Notes: a model not told the origin generated them from the sequence alone. A stretch of 64,000 nt of DNA from Lachnospiraceae bacterium AD3010 (GCA_000622025.1 JHWU01000009.1:1-64000); one strand, 5' to 3'. Shown: positions 51,161 through 59,811, counted from the first letter of the stretch. Numbers and translations: made by a program.

Positions 51161-52840
51161 TTATGTCAGTGAAGTAAGCAGTGTATCCAGCATACTGTTT
51201 ACGGTGTTTATATAACGGCTGCTGGCGTTGTACGCATTCTGGAACCTTATCATCTTTGTGAGCTCTTCATTGTCTGAAACACCCACTATCTGCTGCCTGG
51301 AATTCTCTATGGAAAGCACTGCCGCCTCCTGTCCCTGAGTCAGGCTTCTGTAAGTGTTTCCAACGTTTGCGTACTGATTAACTATCTCAATATAATAGTC
51401 TTCATAAGCGAACTTCGTGACCGTATTCGGATTCAGCGTACTCTTCTCTGTAGTGAACAGGTCCGCAAGCTCCTTTGCCTTATCGTAATCCACTGTCTGG
51501 TCGCTCTTTAAGAAGCCGTTTGAAATAAGAGTGGGCTGTCTCAGAAGATCCTTGTTTATCATAAGATTTGCGATAGTATAGGTGGCATTGATATGGCGCT
51601 TGCCGTCAATAGTTATATCAAGCTCCTTATCCTCCACGTCCTTACTCGGTGTATCAGTAAGATAATCGGTTTTTGTCTCGGTGTTATGTGTCGTTATCCT
51701 GGTAAAAAGCTCCGGAGACTTATTAGTATTGTTATCTGTAAGGATATCGTTAATCTTTGTGACGATATTATGGATCAGATTGTCGAATTCTGCCTGGATC
51801 TCGGAAATATTGAAGTCCTGGGGTCCGGTAAAGGAGGTCTTTCCGGGCTCATAATATGCTTCATATCTGGAATCCGGGTTCAGTGTCTTGTCATAGGTTT
51901 CCGGCTGTAAATCCCTCCAGGTTCCGTACTGATTTCCTCTTGAGAAATACAGTGCCTTCAGGGAACCGTTGTCCGAACCGATATCCGCATTTATAGGCTG
52001 CAGATCATTAAAGACCGCCTGATCATTGTAACGTGTCCAGACCGGAGTCACAAAGCCGCTGTCCTCGTCTCCGCTTAAGACCTTGGCTTCCATGGGATTG
52101 GTAGTGTCCTCATCCACAAGGGTAACACCCTCGAAAAACACCTTGACCCTGCCGTAGAGATCTTCCCTGTAAGTGATCTTCCCGTAGGCGGAAAGCTCAT
52201 CCAGGAGCTGATCTCTGGCATCCCGGAGGTCGTTGGGGCTCTCTATTCCCGTAACCTCATACTTGGTGATCTCCAGATTGAGCTTTGCTATATTTTCCGC
52301 ATATTCATTTATCTTGTCGACCTGATCCTTTATCTGCTGGTTTAAGTTTTCCTGATAGGTCTGCAGATCGGTATATACTGCGGTTGCTCGATCCAAAAAC
52401 TGTGATGCCGTGCTGACAAGAGCAGCCTGTACAGTGGCATCGGCCGGAGATTTCGCAAGATTCTCCAGGGAATCACGGAGATTCTGCAGGGAGGTCTGGA
52501 ATTCCGTTCCCTCCGTCTCGCCGAAAAGGGTATTTATTTCCTGTACTACTTCATAGCTTGTGGAATAATAGGCAGATCTGCCTGATTCTGTCCTGAACTG
52601 GGTATCGAGAAACTCGTCCCTTACAGCACGGACATCCGTATATGCCACTCCGAGACCGGACTGCAGGGTGTTATTGTAGGACTCGCCTATCTTTATAAGC
52701 TCCCTGTTTCCCTGATATACCTGCTGTCTCGTATATCCGGTGGTATTTACGTTTGCAAGGTTGTGTGCTGTTGTATTGAGCGCATTCTGGCTTGTCTGTA
52801 AACCCGATGCCCCAACATAAAGAGCGCTCATAAGCGGCAT
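51161..52840 (-). CDS. flgK: Hook-filament junction protein FlgK, copy 2
   Basis: 559 residues. MSALYVGASGLQTSQNALNT, then HNLANVNTTGYTRQQVY, and the C-terminal TKMIRFQNAYNASSRYINTV are textbook FlgK. It lies 37 bases after flgN and 21 bases before copy 1, so it is in the flgM-flgN-flgK-flgK transcript. This copy is closest to the typical HAP1 in length. Confidence 0.95.
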   Translation of the reverse strand: MPLMSALYVGASGLQTSQNALNTTAHNLANVNTTGYTRQQVYQGNRELIKIGESYNNTLQSGLGVAYTDVRAVRDEFLDTQFRTESGRSAYYSTSYEVVQEINTLFGETEGTEFQTSLQNLRDSLENLAKSPADATVQAALVSTASQFLDRATAVYTDLQTYQENLNQQIKDQVDKINEYAENIAKLNLEITKYEVTGIESPNDLRDARDQLLDELSAYGKITYREDLYGRVKVFFEGVTLVDEDTTNPMEAKVLSGDEDSGFVTPVWTRYNDQAVFNDLQPINADIGSDNGSLKALYFSRGNQYGTWRDLQPETYDKTLNPDSRYEAYYEPGKTSFTGPQDFNISEIQAEFDNLIHNIVTKINDILTDNNTNKSPELFTRITTHNTETKTDYLTDTPSKDVEDKELDITIDGKRHINATYTIANLMINKDLLRQPTLISNGFLKSDQTVDYDKAKELADLFTTEKSTLNPNTVTKFAYEDYYIEIVNQYANVGNTYRSLTQGQEAAVLSIENSRQQIVGVSDNEELTKMIRFQNAYNASSRYINTVNSMLDTLLTSLT

Positions 52841-52877
52841 ATGATCACCTCAAACAGTCCTTTCCGGCATTACGCCT

Positions 52878-53396
52878 TTACTGTTTGGCATCAAAGCCGC
52901 CCTGAGCACTTCCTAATACGCTTCCCGCATTCGCTGCGTTCTTCGTGTAATTACCCGTTTCCGGTGCTGTCCTCATGGCCTTTGCCAGCGACAGATTAAA
53001 ATCGATCATGTCCAGGGATTGACGGATCAGTTCGCGGTTCTGGTTATTGATCACCATCAGCTCACCGATTGTGGCTTTGAGCCGGTCATGAACGCGGGCC
53101 AGTCCCTCGCGTTCCTTTGGTCTTTTCCCGAGTACCTCTTCGAGATACGAAAGCTTCAAAGACTCAACATCCGTGTTAAGCACATTGGCGATGTCTCCCA
53201 TCACCGTCAGCCGACTCTGCTCCATAGCGGATACTTCATCGACTATTTTCTGTTCCTCATCCGTGATTTTTTGAAGTTCCTGAATATCCCCTTCTATTAT
53301 GACGGGGGTTTTCTTTTTTGATAGTTCGAGAAGGTCTTTATATTTTTCTTCTTCCGCTTCCAGTGTGCGGATCAGTTCTTCCATTAAACTGGCCAA
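52878..53396 (-). CDS. flgN: Flagellar export chaperone FlgN
   Basis: 172 residues, helical, with the FlgN pattern (LMEELIRTLEAEEEKYKDLLELSKKK, then IVEGDIQ-like region, and QNRELIRQSLDMIDFNLSL). It keeps FlgK and FlgL soluble for export. Follows flgM by 28 bases. Confidence 0.9.
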   Translation of the reverse strand: MASLMEELIRTLEAEEEKYKDLLELSKKKTPVIIEGDIQELQKITDEEQKIVDEVSAMEQSRLTVMGDIANVLNTDVESLKLSYLEEVLGKRPKEREGLARVHDRLKATIGELMVINNQNRELIRQSLDMIDFNLSLAKAMRTAPETGNYTKNAANAGSVLGSAQGGFDAKQ

Positions 53397-53424
53397 CTGA
53401 AACTACCTCTCATTGATCCGGACC

Positions 53425-53697
53425 TCAGAGTCCGAGTTTTTCCATGAGCTTATCAGCAAAGCTCTCACCGGATACGTCATATGTTCCGGCCTTGATCTGT
53501 TCTTTTAACGGAGCCGTTTTTTCCTGACGGATATCATCCGCATTCTTTACGGCCTGCTTAGCTATATTAAAGCTCTTTCCGAGACTTGAGATCTCAACAG
53601 CATCTCTTCCGTAACCTGTCTTTGATACGGCTGCCGTCTTCCTTTTCGGCTGTGTTCCGTATACGTTCTGAATGGTTGATAATGGATCTATGCGCAT
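53425..53697 (-). CDS. flgM: Anti-sigma-28 factor FlgM
   Basis: 90 residues. MRIDPLSTIQNVYG start, then the C-terminal sigma-binding helices (DIRQEKTAPLKEQIKAGTYD and VSGESFADKLMEKLGL). It holds sigma-28 inactive until hook completion, when it is exported. Its own promoter is of sigma-28 type, which gives a self-limiting loop. AAAGGAGGAG precedes the ATG. First gene of the transcript with flgN and both flgK genes. Confidence 0.93.
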   Translation of the reverse strand: MRIDPLSTIQNVYGTQPKRKTAAVSKTGYGRDAVEISSLGKSFNIAKQAVKNADDIRQEKTAPLKEQIKAGTYDVSGESFADKLMEKLGL

Positions 53698-53728
53698 TTT
53701 CGACTCCTCCTTTCCCTGTCATTTGCTC

Positions 53729-53756
53729 CTGCAGCGTCCGTGCCACAGTTATTTCC
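53729..53756 (-). promoter_or_regulatory. flgM leader hairpin with ACGGA hexaloop (predicted CsrA site)
   Basis: CUGUGGC-ACGGAC-GCUGCAG (53748-53729 on the minus strand) forms a 7-bp stem with two wobble pairs and a six-base loop holding ACGGA. A second ACGGA lies 17 bases upstream (GGA at 53754-53756), and an AGGGA nearer the ATG. Confidence 0.5.
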
Positions 53757-53769
53757 GTTTACAATTAGT

Positions 53770-53796
53770 TTATCGGACTTTTTTTCTTTTACTTTA
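53770..53796 (-). promoter_or_regulatory. Sigma-28 promoter of the flgM operon
   Basis: Minus strand TAAA (53793-53796), 15-bp spacer, TCCGATAA (53770-53777): the best sigma-28 match of the window. Confidence 0.85.
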
Positions 53797-53850
53797 GGAT
53801 TTTTAAAAATATTTTTGTTCTAAAAAAAGTACAATCCCACTCCCCGGGGC

Positions 53851-53876
53851 GGTCAGGATGGCAGGTCAGGATGGCA
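53851..53876. repeat. 13-bp tandem GGTCAGGATGGCA, two copies
   Basis: Units at 53851-53863 and 53864-53876, variants of the CAGGATGACA repeat core. The second copy contains the stop codon and last codons of nrdG. Confidence 0.8.
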
Positions 53877-54423
53877 GGACGCCGATCTGTTCCCTGTCGT
53901 TATATTCTGACAGCACTGCTTCACCGGTTTCAAGCGATCTTTTCACATCCAGTACCCGCTGATTGGCACTTCCCCTGAAACGAAGTCCCAGATTTTTCTC
54001 CTCTATATGAAACTCACCGTCCACGAGAACATCCAGAAGCTTAAGCATAGGGAGAGTGTCTTCAGTATAGCAGCGCGTGTTTTCCGGATCGTTAAGCTCC
54101 TCCCAGGTATAGCCGGAGAATGACCATATGCTCTTTCCCGGCACTTCTTTACGCACTCTCTGAAGGAAGGGCCTGAGTACCTTCTGATTGGAAGGTTCAA
54201 AGGGTTCTCCTCCGAGAAGGGTGAGTCCTTCCACAAAGTCATCCTTCAGTGATTCGATTATCTCATCCTCAACCGCCTCTGTAAACTCATCCCCGAAATC
54301 GAAGTCCCAGGTTTCGGGCTGAAAGCATTCCCGGCAGTGATGGGTGCATCCTGACACAAACAATGTCGTCCTCACTCCCACACCGTTTGCTATGTCATTA
54401 TACTTGATATTCCCGTATTTCAT
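53866..54423 (-). CDS. nrdG: Anaerobic ribonucleotide reductase activating protein NrdG
   Basis: 185 residues, a radical-SAM activase that installs the glycyl radical on NrdD. The cluster cysteines are C26, C30, C33 (CTHHCREC), followed by the SAM-contact GGEP. AGAAGGAGAG precedes the ATG. NrdD is not adjacent (nothing in the window encodes it), which is unusual since the pair is often joined. The last residues LPS and the stop derive from a repeat. Confidence 0.93.
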   Translation of the reverse strand: MKYGNIKYNDIANGVGVRTTLFVSGCTHHCRECFQPETWDFDFGDEFTEAVEDEIIESLKDDFVEGLTLLGGEPFEPSNQKVLRPFLQRVRKEVPGKSIWSFSGYTWEELNDPENTRCYTEDTLPMLKLLDVLVDGEFHIEEKNLGLRFRGSANQRVLDVKRSLETGEAVLSEYNDREQIGVLPS

Positions 54424-54465
54424 CTTACTCTCCTTCTTACCATATATAACGGGCTTATAGTCTGC

Positions 54466-55893
54466 TCATTCCTCCCTGCTCTTCGGCAGAGTAAAAATAA
54501 ACTCGGTACCCACACCCTCCGTGGATATAACGTTTATATTCTCATTATGAGCCTGTATAATCTCCTTCACTATGGAGAGTCCCAGTCCCGTTCCCTTCTT
54601 ATCCTTTCCTCTGGATGAATCGGTCTTATAGAACCGGTCAAATATCTTCCCGATGGATTCCTTGGGAATGCCGATCCCGTGATCCTTGACCGAGACAAAG
54701 ATCTTTTCGCTCTTTTCCGTAGTCTCTATCTTTATTATGGAGTTGGTATATGAAAACTTGATGGCATTATCCAGAAGATTATACAGTACCTGCTGTATCT
54801 TGCTCATATCGGCATTTACAAACAGCTTCTTCCCGGTAAGTACGAGCTCAATATTGATCTTCTTTTCAGTGCAGGTTCCCCCGAAGGTCTCAGCAGTCCT
54901 TTTGATGACCGAATTAATATCAAAATCCGTATTCTCCAATACCATCGAGCCCCTGCTTGACAGTGTATTGAGCTCCAGCAGACCGTTTGTGAGCTTGGTA
55001 AGCCTGTCTGTTTCATTGGATACGATGGAGAGATATTTCTCATGCATATCCGCCGGTATGGTCCCGTCCAGCATAGCCGTCAGATAGCCCTTGATGGAAG
55101 TAAGCGGCGAGCGGAAATCATGGGAAACATTGGCTATGAACTTCTTCTGATTTTCTTCGGATCTTGCTATCTCACTCGCCATATATTCAAGCGTACCCGC
55201 CAGGTATCCCATTTCATCCCGGCGGTAGCTCTCATTGGAGCTGTAGGTCATATTGCCCTTTGCGTATTCCTCTGCCGCTATGGTGATATTCTTCAAAGGT
55301 GTATAAACAAAGACGGTAAAACCAAGAAGGATCAAAAGTGACAGAAGCAGTATGACTCCCATTGTCAGATACATGATATTCAGTATCTCATTTCTGGAAG
55401 CGACTATGGACTTCATGGACTGATGTATCACCACATAGCCTATCACCTTAAAGTTTGACGTAATGGGAGAAAAGACACTTAAGGCTTCTTCCTTAAAAGC
55501 ACCGTAGAAATCCCCGGTCATATAAAAGCCGCCCGACACCGCTGGATTAAAACTGCTGTATACAGGGGCATTGTTACTGTCTATTTTCTGCCTTGAGTCA
55601 AAGAGTACTTTCCCGGAATTGTTTATGATCCAGATCTCTGCGGAAATATAAGTATCTATAGCCTTCAGCTGCATCTCCGCCCCGGTCTTCGCGTTCTCAT
55701 CCTTATCGTAGATCTGCACCGCATAGTTGGTGGCGATCAGGCTTGCCTCTCTATACAGAGATGCAGCGGATCTGTCTGTCAGGTGCTGCAGCGTCCGGCG
55801 GCTGGTGAAGGTTGCAATGACCGTTACTGCCGCTATTCCGAAGAGCACATATATAAGGAGAAACTTCAGATAAAGCGTTCTCCGCATCTTCAA
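54466..55893 (-). CDS. Membrane sensor histidine kinase (no cognate regulator nearby)
   Basis: 475 residues. Two membrane segments (about 9-30 and 172-196) flank an extracellular domain (31-171). HAMP follows (about 197-248), then the HisKA H-box ANVSHDFRSPLTSIKGYL with His258, and the HATPase core (LLDNAIKFSYTN; DHGIGIPKES; GLGLSIVKEI). AGGAGG is 8 bases before the TTG at 55893, and an ATG 6 bases later is the alternative start. The gene lies 15 bases after the aminotransferase gene, with no response regulator in the window, so the partner is elsewhere. Confidence 0.9.
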   Translation of the reverse strand: MKMRRTLYLKFLLIYVLFGIAAVTVIATFTSRRTLQHLTDRSAASLYREASLIATNYAVQIYDKDENAKTGAEMQLKAIDTYISAEIWIINNSGKVLFDSRQKIDSNNAPVYSSFNPAVSGGFYMTGDFYGAFKEEALSVFSPITSNFKVIGYVVIHQSMKSIVASRNEILNIMYLTMGVILLLSLLILLGFTVFVYTPLKNITIAAEEYAKGNMTYSSNESYRRDEMGYLAGTLEYMASEIARSEENQKKFIANVSHDFRSPLTSIKGYLTAMLDGTIPADMHEKYLSIVSNETDRLTKLTNGLLELNTLSSRGSMVLENTDFDINSVIKRTAETFGGTCTEKKINIELVLTGKKLFVNADMSKIQQVLYNLLDNAIKFSYTNSIIKIETTEKSEKIFVSVKDHGIGIPKESIGKIFDRFYKTDSSRGKDKKGTGLGLSIVKEIIQAHNENINVISTEGVGTEFIFTLPKSREE

Positions 55894-55908
55894 GGCAGGA
55901 TCCTCCTC

Positions 55909-57078
55909 TTACACGCTTTCTTTCAGCTCCTCCAGGAATTCTCTTATCCTGTTAAGAGCAGTCTTCAGGTTATCAATGGAATAAGCATAGGATATACGCA
56001 CAAAACCCTCACCACATTCCCCGAAAGCAGTACCTGGAACCAGAGCCACCTTCTTTTTCTTCAGAAGCTCTGTACAGAATTCCTCGCTGCTCATCCCGTA
56101 CTCGCTTATACTCGGAAAAACATAGAACGCTCCGTAGGGTTCAAAGCACCTGAGCCCCATCTCCCTGAATTCATGCATCAGAAAACGGCGGCGCTCATTA
56201 TAGGCTTCTCTCATTTCCGCCACATCTCCGGCCCCATGCTTCAAGGCCTCTATCGCAGCGTACTGGCTGGTGGTGGGTGCACACATTATGCAGAACTGAT
56301 GCAGCTTTGTCATCTGGCTGCAGATATTGGCCGGTGCGCAGGCATAGCCGAGCCTCCATCCCGTCATAGCATAGGCCTTCGAAAAACCGTTGATATAAAC
56401 GGTCCTCTCCTTCATCCCGGGAAGTGATATTATGCTTACGTGCTTTTCCTTATAGGACAGCTCGGAATATATCTCGTCACTTATCACGTATATATCGTTT
56501 TTGATTATTATGTCCGTAAGCTTCCTTAAATCCCCTTCCTCCATAATGGCTCCTGTAGGATTATTGGGATAGGGAAGCACCAGAAGCTTTGTTTTCGGGG
56601 TGATCTTTGCCTCCAGCTCTTCCGGCTTAAGGCGGAATTCGTTCTCTTCCTTCAGATCTATGACCACCGGTTTTCCACCTGCCATTACCGCACAGGGAAT
56701 ATAGGAAACGTAGCTCGGCTCCGGCACGATGACCTCATCTTCGGGATTGAGCAGCGCACGGCAGGCAAGGTCTATAGCCTCCGAACCTCCCACCGTGATA
56801 AGGACTTCCTTATCCGGATCATACTTTATGCCCTGGGAAGAGTCCACATATTTTGATATCTCGCCCCTAAGCTCCTTTAACCCCGAATTTGACGTATAGA
56901 ATGTCCTGCCCTTTTCCAGGGAGTAGATGCCCTCATCCCTTATGTGCCAGGGTGTGTCAAAGTCAGGCTCACCCACACCGAGAGATATGGCATCCTTCAT
57001 CTCATTTACTATGTCAAAGAATTTCCTTATCCCGGAGGGCTTTAATTCCGTCACTCTTTTTGATATAGGATCTGTCAT
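55909..57078 (-). CDS. Class I/II aminotransferase (aspartate/aromatic type)
   Basis: 389 residues of the fold-type I aminotransferases. Substrate-side NNPTG (172-176) and DEIYSELSY (201-209) precede the PLP lysine K234 (GFSKAYAMTGWRLGY). The Arg binding the alpha-carboxylate is in the C-terminal FVRISYA. Exact substrate is open; annotated relatives include aspartate, alanine and aromatic transaminases. It overlaps the Lrp gene by 4 bases, so an Lrp-type regulator likely controls it by amino-acid supply. Confidence 0.92.
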   Translation of the reverse strand: MTDPISKRVTELKPSGIRKFFDIVNEMKDAISLGVGEPDFDTPWHIRDEGIYSLEKGRTFYTSNSGLKELRGEISKYVDSSQGIKYDPDKEVLITVGGSEAIDLACRALLNPEDEVIVPEPSYVSYIPCAVMAGGKPVVIDLKEENEFRLKPEELEAKITPKTKLLVLPYPNNPTGAIMEEGDLRKLTDIIIKNDIYVISDEIYSELSYKEKHVSIISLPGMKERTVYINGFSKAYAMTGWRLGYACAPANICSQMTKLHQFCIMCAPTTSQYAAIEALKHGAGDVAEMREAYNERRRFLMHEFREMGLRCFEPYGAFYVFPSISEYGMSSEEFCTELLKKKKVALVPGTAFGECGEGFVRISYAYSIDNLKTALNRIREFLEELKESV

Positions 57079-57572
57079 GGTGATATCAGCTGCCTTTCAT
57101 CTTCGTACTTTTTGGCAAGAACGGTGCCATGATCCTTGTATCTTCGAAGAATAAAGTGGGTCGCACAGGAAAGCACGGCCTCCTGGGCCGAAAGCTTCTC
57201 CGTAACGAACCTGGATATCTCCTTTAAGGTCCTCCCCTCTATGGTGATAAGGAGGTCAAAACCGCCAGAGATAAGATACACACTGTTAACCTCGGCGAAT
57301 TTATAGATACGCTCGGCCACAACATCAAAGCCCTGTCCCCGCTGAGGGGTACATCTCACCTCAATAAGGGCTGTCACGGTCTGTTCGTCGGTCTTGTCCC
57401 AGTCCACAAGGGTCAGGTATCCGCAGATAATGCCCTCTTTTTCCATCTCATTCATTTCATTCAGTATCTCGGTCTGCTCCATACCGAGACGCACAGCCAG
57501 TTCTGAAATATCCACCCTGGCCTCGTGCTCTATCGCCTTCAGAATTCTGATACGGCTTTCATTTTTATCCAT
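57075..57572 (-). CDS. Lrp/AsnC-family regulator
   Basis: 165 residues. N-terminal winged helix (RILKAIEHEARVDISELAVRLGMEQTEILNEMNEME) and C-terminal RAM ligand domain (VTALIEVRCTPQRGQGFDVVAERI; YLISGGFDLLITIEG). Start at 57572, because the longer frame to 57611 lacks a ribosome site and adds only basic residues. Coupled to the aminotransferase by a 4-base overlap. Confidence 0.9.
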   Translation of the reverse strand: MDKNESRIRILKAIEHEARVDISELAVRLGMEQTEILNEMNEMEKEGIICGYLTLVDWDKTDEQTVTALIEVRCTPQRGQGFDVVAERIYKFAEVNSVYLISGGFDLLITIEGRTLKEISRFVTEKLSAQEAVLSCATHFILRRYKDHGTVLAKKYEDERQLISP

Positions 57573-57640
57573 AAATTTAACCCGCCGCTCCTTTCTAGTT
57601 TCTATATGCAAAGATCCTTCCTGCTGCTTCGTAAGCGCCC

Positions 57641-57675
57641 ATAGTGAACGACAAATAATTTATTTCGTTTACTAT
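57641..57675. repeat. Hairpin repeat, ATAGTGAACG / CGTTTACTAT
   Basis: 10-bp stem with one G-T wobble, inner AAATAA/TTATTT pair. Lies between the Lrp gene and the AIR-like gene and supplies the TAG stop codon of the latter (SLFL, then TAG within TATAGTAAACG). Confidence 0.75.
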
Positions 57676-58253
57676 AAGAACAGCGATATCGGATCCGTAT
57701 AACGCGGTGACAGAAATCTTCTGCTGCCATTGTTTATGATGACACGGTCCTTACTGTCGGTGATAACCCCTATGACCGCAGCGTTTATACCTCTTTCATT
57801 CAGGGCCCTTGTAAGCTCATAGCCTCTGTCCGTTACAAAAAGACAGGCTCCCCCGGAGAGCAGATAATAAGGATCCACATCAAAATAATTTGCGATCTCG
57901 ATGGTCTCCTGCTTCACGGGTATGTCCTTTAAAAAAACATCAAGCCCCGTACCCAGGGACTTAGCCATTTCCCAAAGGGCAGCATAGATACCTCCGCCCT
58001 CAACTTCGCTGAAATAATCTGTCCCGTATCCGGCCTTCAGTTCCTTTTCGATATCTGTCGATAAGAGGTCCTCAAAACCCCTTACCGTTTCAACAAAACA
58101 GGAAGGAAAGCTTTGAAGGAGTTCCTCCTCCCTTTTACGTGCAATGATACTGCTCCCGCACAGTCCTATCCATTTTGTGAGAACTATATTCTCAGCCGTC
58201 AGGTTCCTCCTCGTCTTCAGCCCGGTATTCCTGCTGGGGCTGCTGTTCTTCAT
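57672..58253 (-). CDS. AIR-synthase-related protein, C-terminal half only
   Basis: Up to 193 residues. The block NIVLTKWIGLCGSSIIARKREEELL onward matches the C-terminal domain of AIR-synthase-related (PurM/HypE-like) proteins, including EVEGGGIYAALWEMA and LKDIPVKQETIEIANYF. The N-terminal ATP-binding domain (about 160 residues in relatives) is absent and the space is taken by the end of the VanW gene. AGGAGG 6 bases before the ATG at 58253 gives a candidate start, but that part is E/Q-rich coding sequence of the other gene, so the true start is uncertain. Either a truncated gene or a stand-alone domain. Confidence 0.6.
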   Translation of the reverse strand: MKNSSPSRNTGLKTRRNLTAENIVLTKWIGLCGSSIIARKREEELLQSFPSCFVETVRGFEDLLSTDIEKELKAGYGTDYFSEVEGGGIYAALWEMAKSLGTGLDVFLKDIPVKQETIEIANYFDVDPYYLLSGGACLFVTDRGYELTRALNERGINAAVIGVITDSKDRVIINNGSRRFLSPRYTDPISLFL

Positions 58254-59811
58254 GGTGTTCCTCCTGTGGCTCTGCCTGCTGAACAGCCTGTTCCTCCTCA
58301 GCACCTGCCGCCTCGTCCACGATTGCTCCCGCTGCCGCATTCATCTGCTGCTCAGCAAGAGCTCCGGCTCCGCCGTCCAGGCCCACAGATGCGGCCACGG
58401 CCTTTGCATAATCCGGATTCTGGGTGGCGATAGCGTTATCCAGAGCAGCCTTTGTAACGGCATTATCCGTTCCCGTTCCAATGGTGATTATCCTCGGCAC
58501 CGCCTTATATGTGCTGGTGCTTATCTTTTCCCGGGACACCTCGTTCCCGTCTTCCTTTATGATCTTCCAGAATTCACAACGGTACCCCGTATGTGCAGAC
58601 TGTGTATGAACCGAGCCTGCGGGTGATGAAGAGTCACCGATAACCTTGTCGGGTCCCGGTTCCTCTCTGGAAAGCTCCACGCTTTCAAAGTCAAGGCTCC
58701 TCTTACTCATATCACGGGTCTCCACTCCGTAGATCGTGAAGCTGATAGCCTTTCCTCCGGTCTGTCCCGCTATATATATGGGATAGGGCGTACTGTTGGT
58801 AAACTTGAAATCCTTGGCGGTTCCCGCTATGGCGGCATCGCCTCCGTGCGGAACATAATCCACCACCATGGAGTGGTTACTTCTCTCATCCACCTGGAGC
58901 TCCGCTCTGAGTACCGCCTGATAGAGGGTCGTGGAAACCTGACAGATGCCTCCTCCCAGGGACTCCACAACAAGACCGTTCAGATATGACCCTGCCAGAT
59001 GATATCCGTTTTCCTCCGTAAAGGGACTCACGTGCTCATATACCGAAAACTGCTCTCCCGGATACAGCAGGGTTCCGTTGATATGCCTGCAGCCGGTGGC
59101 TATGTTGGCGCTCCTGTCGGCTCCGCTGGTCTCATATTTTGTGGTATAGCTTCCAAGCTTGTCCTTTATCTTTGAAAGGGTCTCGGTATCTCCTCTGGGC
59201 TTTACGGTGTCGATGACCAGCTTCACCAAACCGCCGTTTTCCGTGAGGTCTTCGTTTATATAATCCTCGACTGCTGCCACAGATGAATCAATATTCACCG
59301 CATGACCGTCTTCTCCTTCGATAATGGTGAAGCTGCCGCCGTCTCCCGGAATGAGCTCCGCGTTTTTCGGCTTTGTATCATAGGCAGTACAGCTTTCCCC
59401 GATCACTTTTCTAACAGCCTCATCATCAAATGCCAGTTCCAGCTCATATTTCTTCTTGTGCCTTTTCAGGTCGGAGAGATCCTTGAAGCGCTTGATGATA
59501 TTTCCCGACCTTCCAAGAGACACGGCATCCGGAATGATCTCCCTGTTTCCCCAGGAAATACCGAATTCCGACACCTTTACGGAAACCGTGTTTTCGCTTA
59601 CACAGGAAAGAGTGAGCTCCGCATTTTTCAAACCCTCTATATAATTGTCAACCGCATTCTCCGCTTCACTTCCCGTCATACCGGACAGATCCACCGGTCC
59701 CGCAAAGACACCCTCCTTTATGACGGCATCCTCTTCCGCGGCAAATACCGGGCAGACCGCAAGGATCAGGAGAACAAAAGCAGAAAGCAGTGTATATATA
59801 ATTTTTCTCAT
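58192..59811 (-). CDS. VanW-family exported protein
   Basis: 539 residues. Signal peptide (about 1-25, ending in VFAAEED). A peptidoglycan-binding-like domain (about 35-165) precedes the VanW domain (GGGICQVSTTLYQAVLRAEL; NHSMVVDYVPHGGDAAI; KFTNSTPYPIYI). The C-terminus from about 480 is low-complexity and rich in Glu, Gln and Ala. Members are linked to vancomycin clusters but their role outside them is unknown. AGAGGAT precedes the ATG. It overlaps the AIR-like gene at its 3' end. Confidence 0.88.
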   Translation of the reverse strand: MRKIIYTLLSAFVLLILAVCPVFAAEEDAVIKEGVFAGPVDLSGMTGSEAENAVDNYIEGLKNAELTLSCVSENTVSVKVSEFGISWGNREIIPDAVSLGRSGNIIKRFKDLSDLKRHKKKYELELAFDDEAVRKVIGESCTAYDTKPKNAELIPGDGGSFTIIEGEDGHAVNIDSSVAAVEDYINEDLTENGGLVKLVIDTVKPRGDTETLSKIKDKLGSYTTKYETSGADRSANIATGCRHINGTLLYPGEQFSVYEHVSPFTEENGYHLAGSYLNGLVVESLGGGICQVSTTLYQAVLRAELQVDERSNHSMVVDYVPHGGDAAIAGTAKDFKFTNSTPYPIYIAGQTGGKAISFTIYGVETRDMSKRSLDFESVELSREEPGPDKVIGDSSSPAGSVHTQSAHTGYRCEFWKIIKEDGNEVSREKISTSTYKAVPRIITIGTGTDNAVTKAALDNAIATQNPDYAKAVAASVGLDGGAGALAEQQMNAAAGAIVDEAAGAEEEQAVQQAEPQEEHHEEQQPQQEYRAEDEEEPDG

